A stretch of 64,000 nucleotides of DNA from Lepidodermella squamata (GCA_047495785.1 JBLDXI010000029.1:2108001-2172000); one strand, 5' to 3'. Counted from the first letter of the stretch, positions 1-11,190 are shown. Numbers and translations: made by a program. The notes: generated by a model not told the origin, from the letters alone.

Positions 1-1083
1 TGAAATTTAGTTCTTTGTAACTGGCTTTAGTTGAGGAGAATTTAATACTCATGCAGGATCGGCCGCGTGCGCCACTCTTCTGCACATGGGGAAAGGTATT
101 TGCGAACCAATGGTTTATGCCAGTATTTTCTTACAAACAGCAACTGCCCAGCGTGAAACATCGACAGATCAACCACAATGTTTCTGAGAAAATTCCACCA
201 GCAGATTCCGTTTGCCTTTTGCCTCACGGGTTTGCATCTCAGCAGCTGGTGGCTGATTACACGCTGATTACACGCTGCTAATCGTTTTTTAGGCAACTTC
301 TAGGGTAACTTTGTATTGTTTATATGTATATATTGACCGCGCTCTGTGTATACCCTGCAACCCTGAATATCGCCGATTTTCAGCCCTCATACATTTGAAG
401 TGGCAGATTTTATTTACCCGCTTATTCATCCCCGCCTCGCCCGGGTCAGGTATATATGGCTGCACGCAAATTATAAAACACTTCGCAAAGCTAAGCAAGT
501 GCCAATACGCTTTATTGAAACATTTCAGCCACGATGAGTAATAGGAAATACCGCATTGGTGATACGGTGATTATCACAAATTGAAAAACTCCAATGATCT
601 CTTTCTGTTTGTTTCTATCGTTTCTGATGAAGCGCAATTTGAAATCCTGGAATCTGCAATGAAATCATTAAAAAACGATTCGACATTATTATCACTTTGA
701 ACTGTAGAGAAAAATATCATCTTTGCGCAGAACCAAATATTCTGACCATTAAATGATTATGAATTTAAATTGAAACGGCTCAAACAGCAGAGGCCACAAG
801 AGTCATAATTAGTATGAACCTTTATTGTGTCAACCATCTCTTTTTCAATTCATGCTACATAAGTTGAGGCTACATAAATCACAGAAGATATTGAGCTTTG
901 GGTTCATCATTGTTCACCAGTTCACCCTGTTTGGAGCTTTACGTAAAAACAGGGTGAACTGGTGAACAATGATGAACCCAAAGCTCAATAGCTTCAGACT
1001 ATATTAAGGATAATGTGATGCCTTGGGGAAGACTCATCCCGTTGAAATTTGGGAATTCAAGGTATTCAAAAGTAAATTTTCAT
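1..1083. other. intergenic, no gene seen
   Basis: AT-rich DNA with only short overlapping open frames on both strands that resemble nothing I know and have no splice partners. The one clear structure is the hairpin at 884-995. Confidence 0.5.
884..995. repeat. 44-bp perfect foldback hairpin
   Basis: Arms 889-932 and 947-990 are perfectly complementary (44 bp) around a 14-nt loop; with one mismatch the pairing extends to 884/995. It lies about 90 bp beyond the stop codon of the beta-propeller gene on the - strand, so it could sit in that gene's 3' UTR. It is most simply a minimal foldback element or inverted duplication. Confidence 0.8.
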
Positions 1084-2433
1084 TTAAAAGGCACTGAAAA
1101 CTGCGAGAATAGCACACAGAGAGGCGATTCCGAAACTTCCAATTGACCTGGAGCTGTTAGATGTAGCTGCTTGCAGGCCGAGAGATCCGATCGCTTGCTT
1201 CAGATTTGGTTGATCAAGATACCGGAAATAGACAGCATTGTTATAATAAGACAACCCAGACACCGATTCGTGTTTTTTGTCAAGTAACTTGCCAGTTTTT
1301 CTGTCCATCAGCGTTAGCCCTCTGCAAGCCTCGGAGAATATGAAGCTATCCGTGACCACGGTGTAAGGCCGCGAACTTCTAGCACCCTGGCCCATGGTGT
1401 CACAGGAGAATTCAGCCACTCCCTTTCCATTGGCAACGTTCAACACAATTATTTTAGAGTTCACACTATCCATCGCGTAGATTAAATTTCCATCCGTGGC
1501 AATGCTAGAAACATCAGCCGTTTCCTTGCTCAAGATGTAAGTATTAGCGACAGCCATCTTCTTGCCTTTGGTGATATCAATACCGAGGAACTTGACTTGA
1601 CATCCCGATGCGGGGCAGGCTACAGTAGGGACAATAGCTCGATTTTTGGCTAAGATCGGTGCGAACCATATCGAGCTCGCAACACTCGGGTCATCAAATG
1701 TTATCGTACCCAGAATTTCGCCAGTTACGGCGTCAATTTGAGTAAGGGAGAAGGCATGGGATACAAACAGCCGTGAATCGTCGCTTAGGGAAATTGCATA
1801 GATTTCGAAGTCGCCAAGTTCTACTTCAATCGTCGCGTTGCCGATTGTCTTGCCTATCGGGAAGAACCCAATTACGTTTCTTGAATAGAAAAGCGAGTAC
1901 CAAAAGCCCGTATCCGAGCCTACAGCGCCGACGAAGGCGTTCGAGGGCAAGTAGCTAAACGTGTCAAACTGGAATGTCTCCACGCCTCCAAAATTATCCT
2001 TGCCCAGATCGACAGAAATCAACTGAACCCGAGTTTTGATCTCCGGTGTCATAGATTCACAGCGAACGTACAACGCGGCTGAATTGTCTCTTTCTGCTAT
2101 CGCCGGCTGGCCGCAATAATACGCCGAGTCAAAAGAACCAGCTACTGCTACAACCTTCAACAGATTGCCATTCTCTGCATCGTACATGTAAAGCTTGCCC
2201 TGGTCGTCGATTTGGAAGATCGTTCCGTTGTAGGCCACGATTTGGTTGATCGAGTTGAAATTCGAATCGAGAACGACGTCAAATTTACGCATAAGGTCGA
2301 TTCCGTAGTTTGCGACCACAGACTCAGCCTTGTAGCCAGTGTGGGCCTGGTCGCCCCCTGCGTTTGCCCATGATGTCTTCAGGTCAGCATGAGCCGCTGC
2401 CAAAATGATAGAAATAAATGCCAGCAACTTCAT
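1084..2433 (-). CDS. secreted PQQ-type beta-propeller protein, probably GPI-anchored
   Basis: Single-exon gene of 449 residues. The first 16 residues are a signal peptide (MKLLAFISIILAAAHA). Directly after it comes the motif SWANAGGDQAHTGY, the usual opening of PQQ/quinoprotein-like beta-propeller domains (W..GG...HTGY). Propeller-like strands follow, with recurring 'D...G.L' turns (DAENGNLLK, DAVTGEILG, DRKTGKLLD), each typical of a PQQ blade. The last 25 residues are an NSS-type small-residue site followed by a hydrophobic stretch with no charged tail, as in GPI-anchor signals. The product should be extracellular and membrane-tethered. No dehydrogenase active site is evident, so an enzymatic role is not claimed. 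Signal peptide and fold are seen in the sequence; the GPI anchor is inferred. Confidence 0.75.
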   Translation of the reverse strand: MKLLAFISIILAAAHADLKTSWANAGGDQAHTGYKAESVVANYGIDLMRKFDVVLDSNFNSINQIVAYNGTIFQIDDQGKLYMYDAENGNLLKVVAVAGSFDSAYYCGQPAIAERDNSAALYVRCESMTPEIKTRVQLISVDLGKDNFGGVETFQFDTFSYLPSNAFVGAVGSDTGFWYSLFYSRNVIGFFPIGKTIGNATIEVELGDFEIYAISLSDDSRLFVSHAFSLTQIDAVTGEILGTITFDDPSVASSIWFAPILAKNRAIVPTVACPASGCQVKFLGIDITKGKKMAVANTYILSKETADVSSIATDGNLIYAMDSVNSKIIVLNVANGKGVAEFSCDTMGQGARSSRPYTVVTDSFIFSEACRGLTLMDRKTGKLLDKKHESVSGLSYYNNAVYFRYLDQPNLKQAIGSLGLQAATSNSSRSIGSFGIASLCAILAVFSAF

Positions 2434-2984
2434 AGTGGCTTGAAGCTAGAGTATAAAGATATCAAATTGCAAAGATAATGTCCAGAGCCTCACTGCGTTT
2501 CACTGGAGCTGATTGTGCCATTATATCCTGCCTAAAATGAATCACGATGAATCCACAGCTCTATTAAGCAGATATATCGGTCAACTCAGACGTATTTTGG
2601 GATTTATGTATCAGGCGAAGGGCGGTTACGCGTTCTACTCATTTATGACACTTGCGATAAAAGCCATGAGGTGCGATAAAAGTAATGAATTACGCCGGGC
2701 AACCGTATTATTGTCCTTGATACGAGAGTCTAGTATGACGCAGCTAATTAATCCGTTAAGTCCAAAAATTTGCGTGTATTTTCTTCCAGAAATCTCTATG
2801 CGGAACTAAATTTCAAAACTTGGCACCAAACGCAAACTTATGATAGGTAGTGCCATTTTCGAATAATTTAATTAGATGATGACTGTGTCTGAATTCAGCA
2901 CAATGCCTTTATTTTCATCCTTTAAACTTTGGGAATAAATTATTGTTGTTGAGAAAAACCAGTTTCAATGTCTTTCAAAATTGC
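2434..2984. other. intergenic between two - strand genes
   Basis: No supported gene. A 98-codon open frame on the + strand (2513-2809) has no recognisable domain or splice signals. The stretch should hold the promoter of the beta-propeller gene (right next to 2433) and the 3' end of the basic secreted protein gene. Confidence 0.4.
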
Positions 2985-3561
2985 TTATTTAGAGGGAGCA
3001 GCACCGGTCTCGACGGCAACCGAGTACGAGAAGTTGTTGGAGGCCGAGTAGCTGCCGCTCTTGTGTCCCTTGCGACCCTTGCCGTGCTTGCCACCATGCT
3101 TCTTGCCCTTCTTGCCGCCGAACTTCTTGCCACCGTGGCGCTTGTTGCCGCCCTTCTTGTTGTAGCCGCTGAAGGAGCCCGACCGCGAGAACGAGCCGGA
3201 CATGGATCCGCGCTTGTGCACGCGCATGAACTTCTTGGTGGAGACCTTGCGGGTGTGCTTGTTCGTGCGGGCCGACACCGACGCGGACACGGACTTGGAG
3301 AACGAGGCACGGCGGTGCTTGCGCCCAGCGACGAAGGCCTTCTTGGCCGGGCGCTTCTTCATCGCGTTCTTCTTCGGCTGCCGGTTGTAAGACACGCTGA
3401 CGGAGACGCTCTTCGAAACGCTTTTGCCCTTGTTTCCGCGGCCAGCATCGACACCGGAGAAGGCTTAACATGAAAGAAAACATTATCAGCATTGAGCCTC
3501 AATAGATAACGTTACCCAAGCCTAGTAAGAAGACAACAGCGAAAGCAAAAACAGCTCGCAT
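2985..3561 (-). CDS. small secreted Lys/Gly/Ser-rich basic protein
   Basis: Two exons: complement(2985..3463, 3516..3561), 174 residues, joined by a 52-nt intron with a GTAACG donor. Exon 1 encodes only the start of the signal peptide (MRAVFAFAVVFLLGL), completed by the first residues of exon 2 (AFSGVDA), with probable cleavage before GRGNKG. The mature protein is strongly basic and low-complexity: Ser/Val repeats (KSVSKSVSVSVS, SKSVSASVSA), then Lys/Gly/His-rich blocks (KKHGGKHGKGRKGHKSG). Codons are much more GC-rich at third positions than in the neighbouring genes, suggesting high expression. A TATA box lies about 76 nt upstream. It resembles structural, cuticular or antimicrobial secreted proteins in composition only; I do not recognise the family. 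Confidence 0.75.
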
Positions 3562-3636
3562 TTTTCTGTTGATTCAAAGAGTTGAAGATGAAGTGAAAGT
3601 TAATAAAACTTGATGACTATGAACAGTTCGCCTCCT

Positions 3637-3644
3637 ATTTTATA
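3637..3644 (-). promoter_or_regulatory. TATA box of the basic secreted protein gene
   Basis: TATAAAAT on the - strand, in the context ACTATAAAATAGG, 76 nt before the start codon at 3561. Position and sequence fit a core promoter with a short 5' UTR. Confidence 0.6.
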
Positions 3645-3823
3645 GTATGCGCAATTAGAGTTATCCATTGTTGAGATGGGATAAGGCGATACGAAGAGCA
3701 TTATTCTCCAATTATAATCATTTTTTTCAAATTTTTTTGCTCTCGTGATGATACAATTCTTCATAAAAAAATTTCAATACAAATTTATTTGTAATTGCCA
3801 AGTTCATTCAAAAACATTGATAA

Positions 3824-5018
3824 CTACGCCCAATGATCCATCGGATAATCAAATGTTTCGAAATCTTGTTTATAAAACGACATTAAATCTGATAGCAGGG
3901 GTAGCGTCAAATTTTTGGCGAAAATTCGCTTGTCGAATGGCATCAACTTTGAGGTGGCACCATTTTCCATTCGTTGCCTGCTGCTGCTTTGGTAGGCAAG
4001 TGAGCGTTTATCTGAAGGCAGCAGTTTCAGGTCAGGCTGGTGGAAGTATTTGCTAATTAGATAGGCCGACTCCTCTTTGATGTTTTCGTACTTCAAAATG
4101 AGGTCATAACCAACAGAGCACGGGTCGCTGTGCTCGTAGAAAGTACTCCCTGTGCAATAAATTGCCAGTGTCATAAAATAATTATCACGAAATTTCAATT
4201 TCTTACAATGGCGATCTTTGATGTAAAGAGGATTTCGTTTTTGTCTTCGTTCTGAAACGATAAATTTTGCGAATTCTTCGAACGTTGGCGCTCCGAGGCT
4301 GCCCCAATGGGATTCCGTGAAATTAGACCGATAATTTAGAACAATGTAGTCTGCAATATCGTCGTATAGAGCGCCATCATTGCGAACAACAAGACGGTCG
4401 TGCCACGCTGAAATCAGCCGATCAATAGGCTAGAAAGATCAGCAATTTTGTCTTGAAAAGAAGCAGGCCAAGCAACTTACATCTCGAACCATGATTACTT
4501 TTGTAAATGTTTTCAGAAAGGATTCGCGAAATGGGGGCGGTAGAGTGCTAAGTCGATTGAGAAACCGGAAAGGGAAGCCGGAGAACACATCAAAGGTTGA
4601 ATTTGTGACAACATCGCCCTTAACTGCCGCTTCGAATAAAATTTTCCAATGCGTAGACGCGATTTTCGGGATCCTATATAATCAGCCGAAGCGATTTGTA
4701 TCGAATAGATACATTTAGCTTTAATATAACTCACAAGCAAAAAATGACTTGAAATCGTTCGTCGTAAAATGCCCATTCGTAGAAGGTCGACTCTGCTGGT
4801 ATGGCAGAAAAATTGCCGTAGTAACCGACTCGATTGAGACACTCCTTTTCCGCGGTATCGCGCCGATTTCGAAACATTGACTCCAAGCTCAATTTGATCT
4901 CCCCAGGCGATTTATTTATACTCGTCGGCATTGCTATCCCATCTTGTTGGGAAATAAACATAGCCATGGTGAACAAAGCTGTGCCACTTAGAAGGAAGAC
5001 GAATTTCTTTGCTGCCAT
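3824..5018 (-). CDS. HNK-1/chondroitin-type carbohydrate sulfotransferase (copy 1)
   Basis: Four exons: complement(3824..4149, 4207..4429, 4481..4673, 4735..5018), 341 residues, introns of 51-61 nt. The start MAAKKF is followed at once by a hydrophobic signal-anchor, as in Golgi type II sulfotransferases. The 5'-PAPS loop is LIPKIASTHWK, split by intron 1 within the Leu codon; the 3'-phosphate-binding motif is VRDPIDRLISAW, split by intron 2 exactly after the Asp. The C-terminal HWSTFYEHSDPCSVGYDLI matches the 'CDPC..GYD' end of the Sulfotransfer_2 family. By family it should move sulfate from PAPS to a glycan in the Golgi. The acceptor cannot be read from sequence. A near-duplicate with the same exon plan lies at 9699-10886. 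Confidence 0.85.
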
Positions 5019-5290
5019 GTTATACTTTTGTAGCAACAATTTGCCAAGTGCGTGGGATTTTTTTCGCGAAAAATGATGAATCGCATTTTACAGGTGTGAA
5101 AGGACATGGGAGTCCCCATCAATATTCATATACAGGACAGATAACCTCAATAGGCGTTTGAAACTCGTTCAGCATGCTGCGATTATCTGAAGAGTTGCGG
5201 CAGGCGGTATTCAGGTCCACAACTGCGCACTAGACCAGATTTTTTTCTTTCAATTCTCTTAAAAAATTAGGTGAAATATAAATAGCGCAA
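5019..5290 (-). promoter_or_regulatory. duplicated upstream module A of the sulfotransferase genes
   Basis: This 270-bp block in front of sulfotransferase copy 1 recurs in front of copy 2 (10887-11190) and as orphan copies at about 8690, 9010 and 13380. Conserved blocks include AGTCCCCATCAA, AATAGGCGTTT and, at 5183-5188, an AGATAA (GATA-type) site on the - strand 165 bp before the start codon. Conservation between copies may reflect recent duplication as well as function. Confidence 0.55.
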
Positions 5291-5667
5291 AAGGGGGCGA
5301 GGTACGCGATGGTCGACAATTTATCTATTTTTAGCTCCTGACTAGCAGCGCCAATTGACCGATGGACGCCGCCTTCTCAATTTTCTCAAAAGCTAGATTC
5401 AGCCGGTATTTTCCCGAAATGTATTGGCTTGAGTGATCACCATGGATAAATATCATGCCAAAAGCGGTGTGGTGACTTCTTTTGTACCGAAAAAAAAGTA
5501 GATGTCGAGCTAAAATTAATGAAATTTCCCGTTCGCTGATGGTATAACTGACCGTGAAAGAAAAGGAAAAACTAACACATAATAATGTCTCGTTCGTGGT
5601 ATGAGATTGTAAAAATTGAAGAGTGTTGCTGTAGCCTTTGGGACCTTTTCGGCTTTGCAGGTTGTTA

Positions 5668-5841
5668 CAGGGTGGCCAAAAAATTCCGCAGAGCGGGAAT
5701 TTGATGCTCATCAATTTAATGAGCAGTTTTAAGAAGTTGAAAAATTTCAAGCATTCTTTTGCCAATGGACGTCCTCGATTTCTTGAAACTCCTCATGATG
5801 CGCATCGAATTCCCGCTCCGCGGAATTTTTTGGCCACCCTG
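5668..5841. mobile_element. 174-bp Tc1/mariner-type MITE
   Basis: Terminal inverted repeats of 40 bp with two mismatches begin CAGGGTGGCCAAAAAATTCC at both ends. The element is flanked by TA dinucleotides (5666-5667 and 5842-5843), the target duplication of Tc1/mariner elements. It has no coding capacity. Confidence 0.8.
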
Positions 5842-6140
5842 TAAATTTTCTGTTTCGTCATAGTGTTAATGAATGAATTTGAAAGATAGAAAATTCCAAA
5901 AATTAATAAAATTAATAAAAGAAATTTATGAATCATCTTGCCAACGGTTGTATGTAATTTCAGAATTTTTTAAGCCATGGCAACGAAAACCCGATTTTTA
6001 CACTAATTTATCTCTCACTATGGTGACAATCATTTTTTTATGTTTAGTGCACTGTCAAGTTTTACCTTTCTCAACATCAGTCTGAATAAAAGCTGCAAAG
6101 CGGCGAATTCTGCAAAATATAGCGCATTATTAATGCAAAG

Positions 6141-6827
6141 CGCGTTACGACAATCTAGCAAAATAATTTATGAAACGACAATTTGGCTAAGCACGAATAA
6201 TTCCGACAAAATTTAAAAAATCGCCTTGATTACATTACATTATATTTTGAGCGAAATAATGAGAACGACAATCCAGCGACGACAAAATCTCTGTGTGACT
6301 TTTTCAAAAGTAACTAATTTCACCACCATTTCCGCAAAAAAACAATTCTAACTTTACGTGCAAAAATTGAGTAGAAGTGATGAAATTAGAAGATCGAACG
6401 AATGTAACTACGCTGTTTAGGGTTTAGGCAGTCATTTGTCGCCTTTGACCCGGAGTGGCCAATGCTAAAACTGACCGATCTACGGTAGCACCCACGGCAG
6501 CACCATGTACCTCTATCATACCCACCTTCACCATACCTAACCGTACCCCTATCGCTGATTTGTCGGTTCACTCATTATCAAAAAAACCTAAATTTTGTCG
6601 CTGCTGATTTCCAATTTTGTACCTACGTGACTTTGTTGAAGTCGGTGCTGCTACATAAATAAAATCATATGAATATTTATTTTAAAATGACTTTGCCTAA
6701 TTAAGATTGCCAAATTGTCGGCCCTAGTTTAAAGTTTTATATAATGTCGTTTTTTATTTTGTTTTGATTAAATGTCGCAGAAAAAATGTCGGATTTTATC
6801 TTTGTATTGCTAAATTGTCGTAGAGCC
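6141..6827. mobile_element. 687-bp non-autonomous element with CGACAAT subterminal repeats
   Basis: The direct repeat ATGCAAAG (6133-6140 and 6828-6835) brackets ends that carry an inverted TACGACAATYTAGC. Inside each end the motif CGACAAT/CGACATT recurs several times in inverted orientation. An 8-bp target duplication plus repeated subterminal motifs fits a hAT- or Mutator-like non-autonomous element. No coding sequence was seen. Confidence 0.6.
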
Positions 6828-7163
6828 ATGCAAAGGAAATCGATTCGAGATTTCCAACTGTTTTCCTACGCCTATGAAACCATTCACTTCATAGCATCTA
6901 TTATAAGAGAGGTCCGGAAATATAGTATATAAAAATGTACCAGAATAATCTGGATCTCTGAATCGTTTTATTATAGGCTGGAAAACTTGGCTTTCCTAAA
7001 AGATCATCATTTAAAAAAGAAATAAATCACCGTCGGATCAGCGAGAACACCTGGCACACTAATTAAGCATGATTATGATGCGCGGCTTAGAAACATGCTG
7101 GGATCAATTCAGAAAATGCTGTAGAAAATAATAATAAAATAATTTATACTACCTATTACTGGA

Positions 7164-8574
7164 ATGGAACAGAATCGTTGTCTCAAAATCTTGCTGATGC
7201 TAATGCGATTTTTCTGCGATTCTTCGGCTGTAACCAATGCTAGTTCGAACGGGTTCAAATTGATCCTGAAGGACCTGAAAACAAATTTCCTAACAGACTA
7301 TTGCCCGATCTCGAGATCGCCGGACTTGATTCAAGAGTTGGCTCTTCAAGGTCGATTCGATCAGTTTCCGATAATCACCAAAATGAGGATTCATATGTAT
7401 CGAATCGTGGAAATCAATGACTTGGCTCAAAGGCAAGTATTTTTTGAACGATTCCCGCGTTTTAAAAAATTCTAATTTTGCTTCCGAAATCTCTCACAAA
7501 GTCTGAAATTGAAAACTGAAATTTATAATTTTTCTCAACACTAAATTTGTGGTTTTTAAATTTTTGAATTTTTGTTGTTTTGTCTTAAATGTTTTCTTTT
7601 GAATTTTCAGTTTGAGTGCAACCGTTAATGCGATGGTGAGATGGAAACTACCTGAATTTGGCTGTCGAACCTTAAATACGACCGAGATGTTCGGAGTTGA
7701 AATTTCCGAAAAATTGCCAACATCACTACGCCTCAATTTCAACAAATCCGAAACATGGCTGCCGCGAATCAGCCTAATGAACGCTGTCGGCGACACAAAT
7801 TGGATATCAGAACTCACAGCGCCGGTCATATTCACGGCGGACCTGCCTGAGGTGAACGCTGTCCTAGTTCAGGACACGCTGGTTAACACGAAATGCGACG
7901 GCTTCACGCTGATTTTTTTCCCATTCGACCGGCTTGATTGCGCCATGGAATTCGAATCCCTCGACCAGGTGCAGTTGGTTCACATCGAAGACGCGATTTT
8001 CTCACAGGAAAACTTGGACGCCGTTCTCGATGAACACGACATCTGGCAGCCGTTATCTAACACATTCGACGTGAAAATGACGAATATCACGCGGCAAGGG
8101 TTCGGTAATGCAACGTATGATCACGTGACGATCACCATGGCCTTTCAACGCAAGTACAACTACTTTATCGGCAGCATTTTCGTGCCGATTGGGATCCTAA
8201 TCGTGCTGCAACTAAGTTCCCTACTCCTTCAACCCGAACACCCTGATCGGGCTGGTTTTTGCATAACAGTCGTGTTGTCTTTCACAGTTCTGCTAACGTT
8301 GGTTTTCGGTCAAATCCCGAAAACTTCGCAGCAAATTCATTTGATAACGCTGATTGAAATTCAAATTTTGGTCTGTGTTGGCATTACGATTTACACATTG
8401 CTCGCGTCGCAACTGGCCTGTACGAAATGGGGCCGGCATAAACGGCAAATAGCGAAGAAACTTCGCATGAGAAACATCAGAATCATCGATGCGGCGGTAT
8501 CAGCTGTGGCAACGCTGTTTCTGGTCATTATTGACACAATTTATTTTGTGAAAATGATTTATAATTTCGCGTAA
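7164..8574 (+). CDS. Cys-loop ligand-gated ion channel subunit, subfamily 1
   Basis: Two exons: 7164..7432 and 7611..8574, 410 residues. An N-terminal signal sequence is followed by a ligand-binding domain with a Cys-loop CDGFTLIFFPFDRLDC (about residues 185-200; 14 residues between the cysteines instead of the usual 13). M1 (FIGSIFVPIGILIVLQLSSLL), M2 and M3, a very short M3-M4 linker and M4 come next, ending just after M4. There is no vicinal Cys pair in loop C. M2 is preceded by HPDRAG rather than the PAR of anion channels or the EK of cation channels, so selectivity is open. The single 178-nt intron uses a rare GC donor (AAG|GCAAGT); the paralogue at 58654 has a GT donor at the same site. 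Five-subunit channel at the plasma membrane by family. Confidence 0.85.
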
Positions 8575-8689
8575 TTTCTTTCATTAAACGGTGGCTTTTC
8601 TCTGAACTAAAGTTCAGCAGGCAGAGGTAATCGATTGGATATGCCGGCGGCTGGGTTGTACTAGCAACTTCTCCTATTTTCGCTCACTA

Positions 8690-8975
8690 ATTTTCTGGCT
8701 GCCATGCAATAGTTTGCAGCAATAATTTGCCAACTGCGTGGGCGAAAAATGACCATTTTCAGTTTTTACAGATGTTTACAAAAGTGTCCCCATCGAGCAT
8801 CAATATAAAAAGGGTCATGTTTTGGGCTCAAAAGTTGTTTGAACCTCGGTCAATAAGAAGCGATTATCTGAGGAATTGCTGTATTCAGTTGCGCACTAGA
8901 CCAGTTTTCATTCTCGGAAAAATTGGATCAAACAAAAATAGGTTAGGGACACGGGATACGCAACGGGCGAGAACT
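8690..8975 (-). pseudogene. orphan sulfotransferase promoter with start-codon relic (module B)
   Basis: Diverged copy of the upstream module, keeping the AGATAA site (8864-8869). It still ends in a start codon at 8705 followed by MAARK, as in copies 1 and 2, but the reading frame loses similarity after about ten codons and no further exon exists. Confidence 0.6.
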
Positions 8976-9009
8976 TATTTTTATTACATTTTAGTATAAT
9001 TAACAATGT

Positions 9010-9300
9010 CAAAAATTAAATGGGTCAATGCGTGAGATTTTTCTCGAGAAAAATGATGAATTGCAATTTCAACAGGTGTGAAAGGTCGCGAGAGAGTCCC
9101 CAACAACCATCAATATAGAGACAGGACATATTCAATAGGTGTTTTAAACTCGTTCCACAATCTGCGATTATCTGAAGAGTTGCGGCAGGCTGTATTCAGG
9201 TCCACAACTGCGCATTAGACCAGATTTTTTCTTTTATTTCTCTTAAAAAATGAGGTGAAATATAAATAGCCGCAAGGGGGCGAGGTACATTTATTTTTGT
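9010..9300 (-). pseudogene. orphan sulfotransferase promoter (module C)
   Basis: A second relic of the same upstream module, directly next to module B. It keeps the GATA-type site (9168-9173) and the blocks AGGTGTGAAAGG and GAAGAGTTGCGGCAGGCTGT, but no coding remnant is seen. Confidence 0.6.
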
Positions 9301-9698
9301 TATATTTTACAATAATTAAGGAAATTTTCCGTCCGCTGATTACAAGTGATAAAAAAATGAAGCGAATTAAATAAATTGATCAAAAATGAATAATAAAGAA
9401 CAGCGCGAAAATGGTTTTTGTTTATCGTATGCAGTGTGCGAAATACCGGGGGCACTGTACCGAGACGTCGTTGTTAGAAAACTCTGACCCTGTGGTATTA
9501 GGGGGCCGAAAATACCCACACGTACCCCTCACCTCGAAGATCCCGCTGCATCCACTGGTTGTATGAGATAAGAATAGAAGATGGAAAGTTTGTGTAGCCC
9601 TTGTGTGTGGGTCATTGTGTATTAATGAATATTAACTTAATTTCAATGAATAATTTATTTTAAATTGCCAGTTGCTGGGCATTCAAAGACACTGTTAA

Positions 9699-10886
9699 CT
9701 ACTCCCGGCGATTGCTCGGATAATCAAATATTTCAAAATCTTGTTTATACAAAGAAATTAAATCTGATAGCAGGGGCGACGTCAAATTGTTGGCGAAAAT
9801 TCGTTTGTCTAGCAGCGGCTTTGGCTTGACACCATTTTCCACCCGTTGCCTGCTGCTGCTTTGGTAGGCAAGTGATCGTTTATCTGAAGGCAGCAGTTTC
9901 AGGTCAGGCTGGTGGAAGTATTTGCTAATTAAATACGCCGACTCCTCTTTGATGTTTTCGTACTTCAAAATTAGGTCATAGCCAACAGCGCAAGGGTCAC
10001 AATGCTCGTAGAAAGTACTCCCTGTGCAATAAATTGCTAGTTTGTTCGGAAAATGAATCGCGAAATTTTAGTTACTTACAATGACGATTTCTGATGTAAA
10101 GAGTTTTTCGTTTTTGTTTTCGTTCTGAAACGATAAATTTTGCGAATTCTTCGAACGTCGGCGTTCCTAATAGGCTGCTAAAGTTGGTTTCCGTGAAATT
10201 CGACCGATAGTTTCGAACAACGTAGTCAGCAATATCGTCGTAAACAGCCCCATCATTGCGCACAACGAGACGATCGTGCCAAGCAGAAATAAGCCGATCA
10301 ATAGGCTAAAAAATAGCATTTAATTACTTAAAGAGAATCAGCCCAAGCAACTCACTTCTCGAACCATGATTACTTTGGTGAATTTTCTTAGGAATAATTC
10401 TCGTAATTCTGGAGCTAGATTGCAAAGTCGATTGAGAAATCGAAAAGGCTTGCCAGGGAACACATCGAAGCTCGAATTTGTGACAACATCGCCCTTGACA
10501 GCCGCTTCGAATAAAAGTTTCCAATGCGTTGACGCGATTTTCGGAATTCTATCGCAATGAGCCGAAAATATTCAGTATAATAAATCTGGCAATTATACTC
10601 ACAAGCAAAAAATGACTTGAAATCGTTCGTCGTAAAATGCCCATTCGTAGAAGGTCGACTCTTCTGGTATAGCGGACAAATTGCCGTAGTAACCGACTCG
10701 ATTGCGACACTCCTTCTCCGCGGTATCTCGCCGATTTCGGAAAATTGTCTCCAAGTTGAATGCAATCTCCTCGGGTGATTTATTTTCACCAATCGGAATT
10801 GCTATCCCATCTTGTCTAGAAATTAACGTAACCAGGAATACTAAAGCAGTGCCAGTTAGAAGAAAGTCGAATTTTCTTGCCGCCAT
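9699..10886 (-). CDS. HNK-1/chondroitin-type carbohydrate sulfotransferase (copy 2)
   Basis: Four exons: complement(9699..10021, 10080..10305, 10356..10548, 10603..10886), 341 residues. The exon plan is identical to copy 1 (exons 1 and 2 have the same lengths, 284 and 193 nt), with one residue gained in exon 3 and one lost in exon 4. Start MAARKF and signal anchor; PAPS-binding loop IPKIASTHWK; VREPIDRLISAW, where copy 1 has VRD. The conserved region ending YDLI..YENIKEESAYLISKYF is nearly identical to copy 1, while the last 35 residues differ more. Golgi sulfotransferase by family; acceptor unknown. Product of a roughly 1.9-kb segmental duplication that includes the upstream module. Confidence 0.85.
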
Positions 10887-11190
10887 GTTATCGTTTTGGA
10901 GCAACAATTTGCCAAGTGCGTGAGATTTTTCGCGAAAAATGATGAATCGCATTTACAGGTGTGAAAGGACGCTGGTGTCCCCATCAACCATTAATAAAAA
11001 AAACATATAAATAACCTCAATAGGGGCGTTTTAAACTCGTTCAGCAAGCAGCAATTACCTGAAGAGTTGCGAAAAGCTGTATCTAGGTGCAAAACTGCGC
11101 ATTAGACCAATTTGTTTCGTGTTATTTTTTGAAAACTGGGTTAATTTAAAAATAGTAAAATTAGGCGAGTTACACGACGGTCGACAATTT
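10887..11190 (-). promoter_or_regulatory. duplicated upstream module D of sulfotransferase copy 2
   Basis: Same block as in front of copy 1, but the GATA-type site is changed from AGATAA to AGGTAA (11055-11060). The orphan modules B, C and E keep it, so this intact gene has lost a motif that its dead relatives retain. Confidence 0.5.

Larger units (their letters stand above)
5291..7163. other. intergenic with transposon remnants
   Basis: No gene seen. About 5300-5650 is part of the segmental duplication shared with about 11160-11600 (both keep the block TCTATTTTTAGCTCCTGACT). The rest holds a Tc1/mariner-type miniature element (5668-5841) and a 687-bp foldback element (6141-6827). Confidence 0.5.

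Noticed and set aside
42-541. Overlapping 69-84-codon frames on both strands
   Set aside because: No domain, signal peptide, splice sites or codon bias; typical chance frames.
2943-3473. Open frame on the + strand opposite the basic secreted protein
   Set aside because: Ala/Leu-rich shadow of a GC-biased gene; the - strand frame has a signal peptide exon, intron and TATA box.
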